A DNA stretch of 60,000 bases from Acanthaster planci (lineage: Eukaryota > Echinodermata > Asteroidea > Valvatida > Acanthasteridae), in the NCBI RefSeq assembly GCF_001949145.1, contig NW_019091362.1, forward strand, positions 11,257,948 to 11,317,947, written 5' to 3'. This document shows, in pieces, positions 37,990 through 48,505 of the stretch (within the stretch, counting starts at the first letter, position 1; every line of letters begins with the position of its first letter). The notes under the pieces are model-generated. The model was not told the DNA's origin and searched no databases. It saw nothing but the letters and a program-made list of their open reading frames with translations. The position numbers and the translations under genes were made by a program.

Positions 37990-38810
37990 ATACACTTCAC
38001 ATGATGTACCAGTATACAAGTACGCGATTGGTACAAAGTTCCTTATTCTGGAGAGCACAAAAACTTTTGTGCCAATATGAAAAGGAAAAAAGTAAACATG
38101 TAAATGGTACATGTACACATGTAGGTCTCAACCCTAACCTTCCCCAACCACACAGAATGAAACATTCTGTGGGGATAGGTCTGGTAGGCCGATAAACAGC
38201 TGGCTTTGCATTGGGTTTGGCATACATGTACCTCAGAAAAACAAGTCCAACAGCCTCTGTGCATAAAGTCCCATATGGGTGTTTAACTTTGTGTGAATGG
38301 GGAAGGTTAGGGGCCAGCAACCCTTGGGAGGTTATGGCTAAAGTGCATGCAAGGAAAAAAGTGTGGGCTCAAACTTGTGGATGCCAACCAGATCACAATT
38401 TGCATAGCCTCAGCTAAGGCTAAAAATCCTACATGTGAAGCCCTGAAATGGAATGTGAGCTTGTAAATTATACAATTGTTAACTGCTGTGAAGGATACGT
38501 GGTGTTTTGTACACCTGAGGGGCTAAATGTCACCCTAGGTGAAGCTGAGGGTGCCACTGTCCCCATTGTCATCTCTGCATTATGGTAACATTAAAGCCAA
38601 CCCGGCAAAGTTGGACAAAACAAAAGGAAGGAGCAAATCGTGTGATCAATACTGTACTTGACCAGTCAAACTTTACAATCTTAACCATGGTACCTGAACA
38701 TATATAACATACAAAACATTTTGTCAACTGCACCAACTACTGGTGTGTATGTACATGTACGCGTAGTCAATAATGAATGAGACATGTCTTAGTATACCAT
38801 GCATACCGGT

Positions 38811-39090
38811 CAGTGTTGTAGTACTCGTACTCAAGGAAGGAAGGAACACTGACAAACAGTGTAAACAACAATGTTGGTCATGGCAGAAACAGCATTTTAT
38901 TGTTCACCATACTCGTACTCGAGTACTACTCCAGTACTGTTATCAAACTACTCGTATCTTACTTGTACTCAAATTTCCAAGTACTTGTACTTGAACAGCA
39001 GTTCTCATACTCAGGCTGCAAAATACTCAGAATAAAATTGTAATCGAGCATTGGGGTACTCGATTAACAGTACTCGATAAAAAAAATCCT
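38811..39090 (+). mobile_element. hAT-like end with ACTCGTACTC array
   Basis: Begins CAGTGTTGTAGTACTCGTAC. Over the next 270 bp there are many ACTCGTACTC/TACTCGAGTAC/TACTTGTACTC motifs. A clear opposite terminus was not found, so this is a fragment. A related start (CAGTGTCGTAGTACTAGTAG) is at 51,994. Confidence 0.5.
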
Positions 39091-41252
39091 TTAAATCCTG
39101 TAAGAGCCATTGAAATACAACGGTACATGAAAATCAATCCTCGCAGACCAATATTCAGTACAGTCTGACAAACACAAGACCTACGCATTTGCCGTCTTAG
39201 CCAATTACGAAAGCGAAATGCCGGTGTATTCCTAGACCTTCCTGTTTATTCTGTGACAAGAACCACGTGCATATACATGTAAATGGGCTGAAAAACTCAA
39301 CTTTTTAGGACAGACATGGAACAAAATATCACAGCCACTTTCTATAAAAACATTAGAAGTGAAACACCACAAACAGTGACTCTTGAGACAATGAGGCTAA
39401 TCTGTACAAGATTTGTACAACATTTATTAATTTCCACGATGTTGTCCACATGTTCCATCATTATTTATAGGTGACCTGTCCAACTTTCTATTAAGACATG
39501 GTGGTCCATTGGCACAACTAGGGAGAAATGTGTACAAAAATGAAGAACAAGTACATGTACTGTATATATGTACATACCAGAGCTCCCTTTGGTTACTAGG
39601 GTAATAGACCAATGCGAATGGCCCCAATGTGCATGTGGACAATTAACACCCGCTTTTCTGTGATGCAACATTGCATGCTGCAGCTGTGCGTCCTACGTAC
39701 ATGTATGTATACAAGTACAATGTACATGTCTGTTGGACTATTGTTCACCAGTGTTTTTAGAGTGTAGACATGGTTCTGTAACCAAGGATGCAGAGTCGAG
39801 CATCAGATGCTGGTATTACATACACACACTAGCAAAAACAACTAGGTTCAGTAGGGACAGGTTTGACTGTGAACAGGTACTGTGACGCTGATACTTATGC
39901 CTTTGCCTTAGTCTGGTTGCCAGACCAAAATATACATGTACAGACTATTCAGAGGGATCTTTATACACATGTACATGTCTGGTAGCTGCCACAGTCACGA
40001 ATAAAACTGGGAGTTCCTCTGGTTTCCAAAACTGAAAGAAAATTTCAAGACCCATTTGGTCATGAATATTTATAAATAAGGGACATGTAAAAAATACTTC
40101 ACATGGCAGATTTTCTGACATAAATGTACATTAACTAAAATTCAAAATAAAATTGTCAGATAGCCTAAACTAATCCTATACAATATACAGTGTATACTTG
40201 CTCAACTCCCACATTAGAGGTTGGTGAGAGCACAACTAAGTGGTTATCAAGTTGGCCATGACAGCACTTTAGTTATGCTTGGCAAAGGAGATCTTTAAAT
40301 ACAGGTGCACAATTTTTAATTTCAATAATGCCCTCAATAGTTAACAAAAGTTGACCAAAGCAACCATGTTTCAGACTCGAATAGTCAGTAGTGATTATGA
40401 ACTTGTGGTGATCATTCATTTCTTTTCTAGACAATTTAAATGGGCTATCGTTTACATTTAGTTCTGTAAAATATACTGTAAAATCTTACCCTCTGCCTAC
40501 ATTTCTGTAAAAATATTCACTGGACATGCTGGAAAAGTAGGAAGGGTTCCTATACGGACATCACTAAATTTTCCTCACAGTTGTACATGTACTTTACATA
40601 AACATCAGGCATCTGAAAGCGTATCTACATGTAAGTACATTCATGTACACGTATTTACTTTCAAGCAAATCTCATAAGGTTCATGCATTGGTTGTCAAGT
40701 GATGTTCATGCATGGAACTCTTTCCAGAAAGGCTTTTCATTTGCACATAACCCCCACTTCGATACAAATGCAAAGACAATCGACCTTTAATTTGCATCAA
40801 TGCAAAGATGCCATGATAACACATACATGTATAATTAATACATTTGGATGGGGGATGGATAGGGTAGGCCTACTCCTCGCGTGCACTGTGCTACACTGGC
40901 GAGGCCTATTTTCTTCAGCATGTTCAGCATTTTCAAGATGTATTTTTTTTTCAGCATGTTCAAAAACTTCAGAATGGGCTTTCTAAACAGGCAGTCATGG
41001 CAGTGCCAGCAATACACAAGTATAAGCACTGGACCAGCAGTTTTGTTTAGTTAAATTTTTTAAGGAAACATGACAACGACCAGAAATTTAACTAACGCCT
41101 AAACCAAAATGTTGAACAAAACTTTCAGTGTGGAAAAACAAAATAGAGACGATAAAAGGGCTTCATCATTTGCCCACCCTCACCTGAGTCTGTGCTGTTG
41201 CAGAGACCTGTATATTGTTATTGCCAGCGCCCGTCGTACCGCGCTCACTCAC

Positions 41253-41303
41253 TTGTTCCAGGTCGCGCCGACTCGAACTGGAACGAGCCATATTTCCCGG
41301 CAT
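41253..41303 (-). CDS. CACNB: CACNB exon 1 (start codon, N-terminus)
   Basis: Probable first coding exon of the beta subunit. The best start is the ATG at 41,291 (context AAATATGG, A at -3 and G at +4), giving MARSSSSRRDLEQ. A second in-frame ATG at 41,303 would add MPGN but has a weak context. An in-frame TGA lies further upstream. The exon ends in a consensus donor (CAA then GTGAGT, donor GT at plus positions 41,251-41,252) in phase 0. That matches the phase-0 acceptor of exon 2, so the join reads RRDLEQ then SQSVGKG. This short N-terminus ahead of the conserved KGxFKRSDG segment has the layout of vertebrate beta1b and long beta2 N-termini. N-termini of this family are poorly conserved, so the call rests on splice phase, Kozak context and position. 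Confidence 0.72.
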
Positions 41304-41650
41304 ATAAAAAACACAAGCTCTCCGCTTCTCACCGCCTAGTCCATGCCTTGGAAAAGTATCCTGTCCTCTTTTGAATCATTTGGACTAGCACATTCAGGCA
41401 GACATCGTCGTGAAAGTTCACACGGATATGTATCTTGACGCGAATGTTACTGGGCACCGCATTGAACTCAACGCACAACGTTAGCTATGTGCATAATTTT
41501 GTATGCGGTGTATCACACCAGTAATGGCCGCCATCACAACCACTTTCCCTTAGGGGCGTTCGCATTTATCTAAAGGAAACGGACCACAGTAAGATGCTAC
41601 AGTATTATAGCTAGTTTTAAAGGCCTTGTAAAGAATCAAACGTTTTCTTT
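41304..41650 (-). promoter_or_regulatory. Putative CACNB 5' UTR and promoter
   Basis: Sequence directly upstream of exon 1. It is CpG-containing and carries a YY1-type GCCGCCAT (41,527-41,534, plus strand; ATGGCGGC on the minus strand). No clear TATA box. The TACATGTA words that fill the gene body are absent. The transcription start is not determinable. Confidence 0.35.
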
Positions 41651-42189
41651 AATTTACAATTTTTGATAATTTTTTTCTGATATCGTCGGATTATTTTTTA
41701 ATTCATTTCTAAGATAGGCTTATAAGACACCCTGCTGATAAGTGGTGTAGACCAATATACACCTGTCGACGTCATTTCATGGAGAGGGCACCGGCTGGCA
41801 AATTTTTTTTCGCAGGAGGGACGCTTAACATGAATTATTCATGTTAGGCAATTATTTATGTAGTAGGTCAGACCATTAATTTTTTGCGCTTCACATTTTC
41901 GTATGCGTATTCGGTCTGCACTGAAAGTACAGCACAGCGCTGGGTGGCAGAGCCACATTTTATATAATATTTGCACGATCGGTATGTCGTTACAATTATG
42001 ATGTTTTACAGTGTGCATGGTGTTTAAATTTGTTCCTTTGTGTGCACCATGTGCTGTGCTGTGAACTAACACTGCGCACGCGTAATATCAATACACGACC
42101 AAATAAAACATGAATAATTCATATTTATGGATTATCCACGATTAATTATGTATTTCTGTTTATAACGTCAGATGAAAAAGCCTCAAAGT

Positions 42190-42925
42190 TGACCCCTGAT
42201 GGCGCGCTTCCGGAACCCCTGGATAGGAAAAATAACGTGCAAAAATTTTAGAATTTGTAATATATTTCATTAAGTTACTTCTTAATGTATCCAACTTGGA
42301 AAAGGGGTTTTAGGAAAATATTTGCTAGTATATCAATTTATAGAAACTGAAAAATTAGCTGACCTAAAAGAGAAATATTCTACGAAAATCTGACCCATCA
42401 CTTTCGAAAATCTGAAATGCATGAAGAACAGTACAGCGCGGCGGTCTAGTACGCAGATGAGCATTTACCGTTTGAAATTTTATAATAGTCTGTCGGTAAA
42501 AGCCGAAATAAACACGGATGATAGTATCTTGCAAAGTGTTTTGATTTATAGGGTAATAAACTTTAAGCAATAATTTACTTTTATGGAAGATTCTAATATT
42601 TTATTTAAGCTTTGCTGACAACAACTGCATTATGTCAAATCAACGGGACATGGAACCTATCGACTACAGGTAGGTAAATCCATGCACGGGGAGTGAAAAC
42701 AAACCTGCATGAACAAGGAGACCTGGGTACGATATCGCCGGACGTGCAAGATCGTTCAAGTTGATGAAATTCACTTTTTACCTATTTTCAGGTGACTTTT
42801 CCTAAATATTAGTTGAAGAAGACAAAGGTAAAATGCCTGTGTTTCATGGTTTCAGTTAGGAATTAGTCTTCCATACGAACGTGAAAGGACGGCCCAATGT
42901 AAAATCCTCATAGACGGACCGCGCG
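42190..42925 (+). repeat. Family C repeat, copy 1
   Basis: Starts near GATGGCGCGCTTCCGGAACC and is colinear with the reverse complement of 47,466-48,225. Shared blocks are GGAAAAATAACGTG, TTGCTGACAACAACTGCAT, TCGACTACAGGTAGGTAAAT, AGGTGACTTTTCC and TTAGTTGAAGAAGACAAA. No coding capacity is shared among copies, so an apparent exon inside it (42,632) is discounted. The family is unknown. Confidence 0.6.
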
Positions 42926-43112
42926 AGGGTTTTTCAATTGCTTGAAATTTCAGTGTGGCTCACAGCATTGTTGGGTGTGGCTTCACCCATAGACACAAGA
43001 AACCGTGCCAGTATCCGCTGATTTCTCCAATCAAGATTTGTGACTGAAGCGCAAAGCACTGTTGGTAGCCAGTTATGCTCAGTGTGCATATTTTGTATAC
43101 TACATCCGGAAG

Positions 43113-43302
43113 CAATGACGTAGCGACGGCTGAATTTCTCTAGGGCTGGGGGGGGCACCCAGGAGTGTACTTTTCTCAAGAGGGCACCACAAGAAAAAAG
43201 CTGCATGTATTGCAACGGAGATTATTCACAGATTTCAACTGGGGGAGGGCAGGGGGCACGGACATCTGTGGGGGAGGCACGGCCCCCGTAGTTACGCCAC
43301 TG
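43113..43302. mobile_element. hAT-like MITE (190 bp) with 8-bp target duplication
   Basis: The left end CAATGACGTAGCGACGG and the right end (reverse complement CAGTGGCGTAACTACGGGG) are imperfect inverted repeats of a type widespread in invertebrate hAT-like elements. The flanks TCCGGAAG (43,105-43,112) and TTCGGAAG (43,303-43,310) form an 8-bp duplication with one mismatch. The interior is G-rich with GGGGCAC motifs. Confidence 0.75.
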
Positions 43303-44489
43303 TTCGGAAGTGGTACAGATTACGCAAAGGGCCGGGAAGTAGAGGTCAGCACGCACGACTGCGTGTTACATTTTACTGTCTCCATCTATACAGCGGCTAG
43401 GTCTTGGTCACGGTCTTTGCCGGTTGCAGGTACGCGACCACCTGCCGCTAGTAGAGGTTGCCATAGCTCTGAGGTTGTTATAGGGTTGGGCGTGTTTTGG
43501 ACACATGTTTGAAGTATTGAATAAAACATTTGCACAAGTTTGACGGAAGCCTTCCACCCTTTATTAAAAGCATCATTGTCGGATTAGTAATCAACTACAG
43601 AAAAACTATGACTTTCATCATGCGAAAACTTGTAATTAAAGTCGTTAAATGCTCTTGCTCGGATTTTGTCTCAAAAATTTGGATTTAAGTCACCACACAT
43701 TCTGCATTCCGCACATTCCGAGATTCCGTACGATCTCTTTTGCTTGGATGGGTGAGTCAGTCTCCTAGTCAGAAAATTCCATTTCACTACTTATGATGCA
43801 AGGAAGATGTCTGGTCTCGATCATATGTTTCCATTTCTGACCTATATTTATGTGGCGAGGGATTCTGTTAAAACATTGATACTTGCTGTTGATGTGTCTG
43901 AAACAATGCCAACCATTTTATCACTTTTTTAAAATAAAGTTAAAGGACAAACACAGTCTTGGATCTCAAGAGCTGGTAAGTGGAACAAAACAAACTCAGG
44001 TGAGATACATAACGGTGTTTTGTTTGTGTGCTCGCTGACACCATAGCTTGGGAAATGTCTCATTTCGCGAACGAGGACGTGCATGAAATACCCTTTCAAA
44101 CCGGCGCCAGAACACGCGACGGCTGTTTTCAGTTCCAGCCACAATTTGGGTTGGGTTTCCTCTGCGCTTTCTGGAATTTGATCACGCCGTCATTACGCAC
44201 ACTCAACGGTGTGTGATGTGAAGTCATAACGGTGGATTTTCACTTTCAGAGAATCAATGAATCCCCTGCCCACTTGTTTTATGACTGTTTGCATCACGCT
44301 TTTGGCTAATGACCCTGGAATATTATACGGGTTTGGAATACGCTGCCTATAAGCGCCTGTGTGTGGGCAAGAGGCCGCAACGGTGGCTTTCGGTACTCAC
44401 TGCCGCTGCATCACGAGCGAATTTGAACATCGACAGCACAGGGTTAAGAAATCAAAGTAGGCCTATCCCACACAGTTTTGAATAGCACT

Positions 44490-44675
44490 CTGTTAGTTTC
44501 GGCTTTTTTTGTTTCCGATATAATTAGGTCCTGTCGTTGTGGAGGGTTTGCATGGTTGCCATTTGCATGCCAGTGATTTGTTCCACAGAGTACGCGCAAA
44601 GAGGTGTCCTGTGGAACAAAAGAAATGCCCTGCAAGATGGCTACCACGCAAACCTCTATAAATGTACCCTAACAG
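44490..44675. mobile_element. Hairpin MITE (186 bp)
   Basis: The termini CTGTTAG/CTAACAG enclose long inverted arms. GGTTTGCATGGTTGCCAT at the left pairs imperfectly with ATGGCTACCACGCAAACC at the right, and TTTGTTCCACAG pairs with CTGTGGAACAAA around a ~23-nt loop. Non-coding. Confidence 0.6.
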
Positions 44676-45031
44676 CTCTGATGAGCGTGGTTATACCCGG
44701 TTGACTGATCAGCCAGAGAAAATGCGGGTGTCAAGTTGTGTAGAAACATGGGTGAAAACTCATCAATGAATAGCTTTGAAAACGTTCAGGAGAATTTCCA
44801 CACCGTTTTCTCTATTTCGAGAAAATCTGCCAAATACTATACACCTGAAAAAAAATTCGCTCTCATCGATGTACATTCCACGCTAAAAGAATGAATGAAC
44901 TGAATTTAAACAGTGCCCAAGCTAAGGTGGGACCGATCCGACCCCATCCCCATGAGAATTTCACCATCTCATTCATGTGGCGTAGATGCGGTTCAAGCTC
45001 GGGCTCAATCCACTTCCACTCCCCCTAATGC

Positions 45032-45209
45032 TGATGCGGGCGTTTCACAACAGTGCACCTCCAAGAGTTTGCAACGCGTCGGTCAATCACAATGCACGAA
45101 ATCCGTCGACCCAATGCGCGTTTGGAAATAGTCGAAATAGTCGCGCGTTGTGATTGGCCAACGCGTTGCAAACTCTTGGAGGCGCACTTTTGTGAATCAC
45201 CCGTATTCC
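45032..45209. mobile_element. Hairpin MITE (about 178 bp)
   Basis: The left arm ACCTCCAAGAGTTTGCAACG, with the following CGTCGGTCAATCACAA, is inverted at the right as TTGTGATTGGCCAACGCG, then TTGCAAACTCTTGGAGG. The arms are about 75 bp around a short centre. Overlapping open frames on both strands here are mirror images of each other, not genes. Confidence 0.7.
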
Positions 45210-45268
45210 TTGGTCTGTGGGTGCAATTACGAGGAGTGAGTTTCAGGTTCATTGTGTGGAAGCGTGGG

Positions 45269-45816
45269 CAATAAGCCTTTTGCGAGTTAAATTTGAATAA
45301 AATATGGTCCACTGAGTTCTTTAAATTCACGTGAACATACACTCTAAAAACTCCCGGGTCAGATTGACCCAGAATTGGGTCCCATTCGGCATGACCCTTT
45401 TCCGGGTCAGATTATGACCCCAAAAGAGTCAAATACGATCCGAAAGGGGGGGCATTTTTTGACCCAGAAAAGGGTCACGTCGAATGGGACCCAATTCTGG
45501 GTCAATCTGACCCGGGAATATTTAGAGTGTAACAATTGGAATTCTCCTTTGCTATACCTCGTGATTCGGGGCAAGCTTTTCCTTAGTTACATGAGAGACG
45601 CCTTGCAACAATACACTGTTCTCAATGGAAAAGAAGGGTATGACGGAAGCAGTCCATTCCAGAGACGGTGGTCGCTAAGCAAAAGCTTGTCCCAAATCAC
45701 GAGGTATAGCAACGGTGTCTTTAGTCTGGGGGATTCAAATTGTTGTGCTTATGTGCAATCAGATAACTCAGTGTACCAGATTTTATTCGAATTTAACTCG
45801 CAAATGGCTTATTAGT
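45269..45816. mobile_element. Family B inverted-repeat element, copy 2 (interrupted)
   Basis: The ends AATAAGCCTTTTGCGAGTTA and (reverse complement) AATAAGCCATTTGCGAGTTA match closely; they are more alike than those of copy 1. The inner pair CTATACCTCGTGATTCGGGG/CACGAGGTATAG is also conserved. The left arm is split by the younger MITE at 45,340-45,529. Without it the element is about 358 bp, the same as copy 1. Confidence 0.75.
45340..45529. mobile_element. Nested palindromic MITE (190 bp) with TA target duplication
   Basis: The ends CACTCTAAAAACTCCCGGGT and (reverse complement) CACTCTAAATATTCCCGGGT are near-perfect, and the arms stay paired for about 70 bp through GGGTCAGATTGACCCAG and AATTGGGTCCCATTCG. 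TA flanks both sides (45,338-45,339 and 45,530-45,531). It interrupts the left arm of family B copy 2. The TA duplication suggests a Tc1/mariner-type source, which is inference. Confidence 0.8.
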
Positions 45817-47465
45817 GTGATGGGGTCACTGGGAGTCAAACCAACAACACAAGCCTAGTTTTCTGAGACTGCTGCCCGAAGGGCACATCTTTCCCCTTTT
45901 CAGTTCAGATGAAGAAATAGGTCTAGGCGATTTGTGTGTGAAACCTTCCAACAGGATCAAAGTCTTGATATCAGTGAAAGAAGATAAACAATATGCACTG
46001 CACAGATTTTCTTCATACAAAACCAATGACTTGCCTCAAATGCGACTAGAGGGGATCGCACCCAATTTGTCACTTCTTGACGAGCTTCCACATTTCTCAT
46101 TTTCCCCGAGAGGCCCTTTGGGGTGCACAATGCAGGTTGAAAAAAAGGACTTGATAAGCAACTGAATGCAAGCATGACTTTGTGATTTTTCTGGCTCACC
46201 TAACCAGGGCGTAACTGCACCTGCTACAATTTAAGGGTATAAAGAATTATTTCAAATTCCCCTTAGATGCTGCGTAAACGATTAAAAATATTACATCCAG
46301 AAAAGCCTGTTAAGTCCAGACAGAAATGTTAACCTTTTTGAAATTTCATGACTAGTATTTGACACAATAGAATATTTGGGGCTGGGGCGTGTTAGGAAAT
46401 TACTTACTGTTAGTAAACAGTCGCTGTTTGCTGATTTATAAAAGTGTAAAAACTGATACCGCCAACAGAAGCTTCATTGCAAAAAATGTCTTTTCTATGC
46501 CTATTCGTGAATTTTATACAAGCTAGTCCACGCCAAAGCAAATCAACGGTTTCGTGCTGAACACATGAAACAGTCGTGAGGTTTAGACCCTCGTGTGGAC
46601 ACAGCGCACTGGCTTGACGTCAACGCTACTGCATTTGACGTGAGCGAAGAGGCCATTTGGGTCTGTTGCTATCTTTAGCCGGGATAGTTCAGGAAAATAA
46701 AACCCCTGTTCACAACATATTTTTAATATAAACCCATGTATATTCAACGTGGCAGATTCTATTTTTAAGCTAGGCATATCTATGTGGGATTTTGGGCAGC
46801 TGTTTTTTTCTTTATGCAGACGGGAGTCAAACCGAAAAAGAGAAAGAGGCTTTGAAATCAAATTCTCTGTTTTGGTGTTGTCTGGACATCGATTTCACAC
46901 CGATCTGTCATGTATGCATAGGGTTATCAAGTCACCGCTGCTGGTGAATTCATTAAGTGCACATGTATGTTTTCATGGAGCATGCAACAGACATGTGGCA
47001 GCAGACGACGTAAATCCATTGGGCAGGCCGAGGGTATACTTTTATTAGTGTGTCTGACCTTATTACATAAGAATCTCTGTAAAAAATCACACTCTTTTCA
47101 GAAGGGGAACAGATAGTGAAATAAGCTCGCGTGGGTGGAATCCTGCCACAATGCATGCCGTAAGTATATTTTTGGGTGCACGACTGAACATGATTAACAA
47201 TATCTGTCCGACGGTCAAACTTAAATTTATGAGCGCTTCAATTCTTTTTCAAAAACCATAATCGCTGATCAAAATCAAACCTGGATGCTCTATTTTCCCC
47301 TTCTATTATTTATTTGTCCTAAGGTAAATCCTGAAAAGAGAGAAAATTTGAGTACAATCGTGTGTTACATTCTTTGAGCCAATACCAGTACAGTATATTT
47401 CCGCTGAGCAGTATACAATCACCGCACGCGTATTGTACTGTCTAAACTAAAACGGCACGCCATGA

Positions 47466-48225
47466 GATTCTGGAACCCCCACGGACCTGCCTATATGTGG
47501 ACACTTTCTTGAACGTTTAGAATGGAAGAATGATTTCCATATGAAATATCTCGATAAAAATTTGGAATTTTACATTTGTGTTCTTCAAGTAATATTCTGG
47601 AAAAGTCACCTTAAGATGACTTATGAATGTAGGTAAAAAAAACAATTGAAATAACGACCTTCCCACTTCCGGCATCGTCGTTCTTGGGTCACCTTGCTTA
47701 TTAATAATTATCCGTTTTTCACTCCATGCCCTTACACGTAAGAATAACGCTACGGAGATTACCCACCTACAGTCGATGGAAGGTAGATGCAGACTATGCA
47801 GTTCTTGTCAGCAGAGGTTAGATTAGACTTCACAATTTTTCGTAAATGTGGATCATTCCTTTGAGTTTCTTTCGTCTGTAAATTGAAACCGTTAAACTCA
47901 GATTGATCTTCTCTTCTAATGTCAGTTTTTAACTTAAAACTACTATAAAATGTTAACTTTCCATGTTTATAAGAGGATTGTATTTTCATGTATTTTAGAT
48001 TTTTAGAGGTGAGAGGTTAAGTTTGATGCGATATTTCTATTAGGGGGCCTACAGGTCAGGCAAATTTGCTAGATTCTGTGAATTGATATATTAATAAAAT
48101 GTTAAACAGAGACATTTTGAGGGTGATTTTTTAGGACGTACATGATCGCAAAAAGTGCGAATTCTGCAATCTTTTTCACTTTATTTTTCCCATTCAAAGT
48201 TCTGGAGGCGCGCCACCATGGGCCT
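47466..48225 (-). repeat. Family C repeat, copy 2
   Basis: Reverse-complement partner of 42,190-42,925. It ends at the right with GTTCTGGAGGCGCGCCACC. The left limit is approximate because similarity fades. Confidence 0.55.
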
Positions 48226-48359
48226 GACTTCTGGCTCTACTCTGAAACACCTATGAAATACTACATGTATATCCACGAGTATATCACAGGCATAATATGA
48301 AACCTGGAAAGGAGGTACACGATAGGAGGGCGCTATTTGGTTTTGGTGAAAACTTTTGG

Positions 48360-48505
48360 CTGAGTTCGGGTGGCTTGTTCTCGTGTGATCACGAACGGCT
48401 CGGTTTGTTGTTCGTGGGTCGGCCGCTCGAATGCTGAGGACAAACAATCGGTTATTGCTGGTAGTAAGTAGCAAGCAACATACAACATGGCGGCGGCCAT
48501 GTACG
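48360..48505. promoter_or_regulatory. Promoter-like island with ATGGCGGCGGCCAT
   Basis: ATGGCGGCGGCCAT (48,487-48,500) is an imperfect palindrome containing ATGGCGGC in both directions (YY1-type), with good Kozak context on both strands (AACATGG; ACATGG on minus). The plus reading gives only 19 codons (MAAAMYVIRELMFGWAEFF) before a stop, and the minus reading about 52. No convincing donor was found for either, so a gene start is possible but not shown. Confidence 0.25.

Larger units (their letters stand above)
1..40830. repeat. Dispersed TACATGTA / ACATGT palindromic hexamer field
   Basis: Short runs of the unit TACATG (palindromic forms TACATGTA, GTACATGTAC), from one to about four units, are scattered every 100-400 bp. 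By eye I count 22 ACATGTA words in the first 3 kb and about 12 between 38 and 41 kb, the last at about 40,822. From 41.1 to 60 kb I find four (near 46,960, 48,262, 49,238 and 54,146). Many small open frames here (VHVHV, MYMYM, YMYI peptides) are translations of this repeat, not genes. Units also interrupt transposon copies, so the field is still being added to or is younger than those copies. Confidence 0.9.
20239..41252. other. CACNB intron 1
   Basis: About 21 kb between exons 1 and 2. It contains two hAT-like elements, a lone hAT-like terminus and a related fragment, the inverted family D pair, family A copy 3, a tRNA-like fragment, a short (TG)8 at about 31,295-31,310, and two unassigned open frames (31,620-32,012 and 34,280-34,522). 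TACATGTA units run throughout, except within a few stretches such as 33.7-35.1 kb. No further CACNB exon could be supported. Confidence 0.6.
1..41303 (-). other. CACNB: CACNB gene, 5' portion (transcribed span)
   Basis: Extent of the calcium-channel beta-subunit gene inside the window, on the minus strand. It is defined by exon 1 (41,253-41,303), exon 2 (20,143-20,238) and a probable alternative first exon (6,039-6,119). The family encodes the cytoplasmic subunit that binds the I-II linker of high-voltage-activated Ca2+ channel alpha1 subunits, promotes their surface expression and shapes gating. Only the variable N-terminal part is here. In vertebrate genes the next exon starts with the GSADSYTSR segment, in phase 0; I did not find it between 1 and 6 kb, so it should lie left of the window, making the gene longer than 41 kb. 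The span and the exon 1 to exon 2 join are inferred from phase and splice sites, not from transcripts. Confidence 0.85.

Noticed and set aside
40486-40530. Minus-strand mini-exon (MSSEYFYRNVGR with donor GTAAGA) as another CACNB first exon
   Set aside because: It ends in phase 2, which does not fit the phase-0 joins of the family, and the peptide has no support.
1-40830. Many short open frames rich in VHV, MYMY, TCTC peptides
   Set aside because: They are translations of the TACATGTA repeat in its six frames.
1-40830. TACATGTA units as p53-type half sites or a CRISPR-like array
   Set aside because: The flanking bases do not fit RRRCWWGYYY, and the units are irregularly spaced without unique spacers of constant length.
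42632-42669. Apparent plus-strand first exon (ATG, MSNQRDMEPIDY, donor CAG-GTAGGT) head-to-head with CACNB
   Set aside because: The start, the codons and the donor all lie within family C; copy 2 has the homologous sequence at 47,760-47,830 without a matching frame. The best downstream acceptor also gives an immediate stop.
45025-45342. 105-codon minus-strand and 72-codon plus-strand frames
   Set aside because: Their peptides mirror each other (SKSLQRVGQSQ in both) because they read the two arms of one hairpin MITE.
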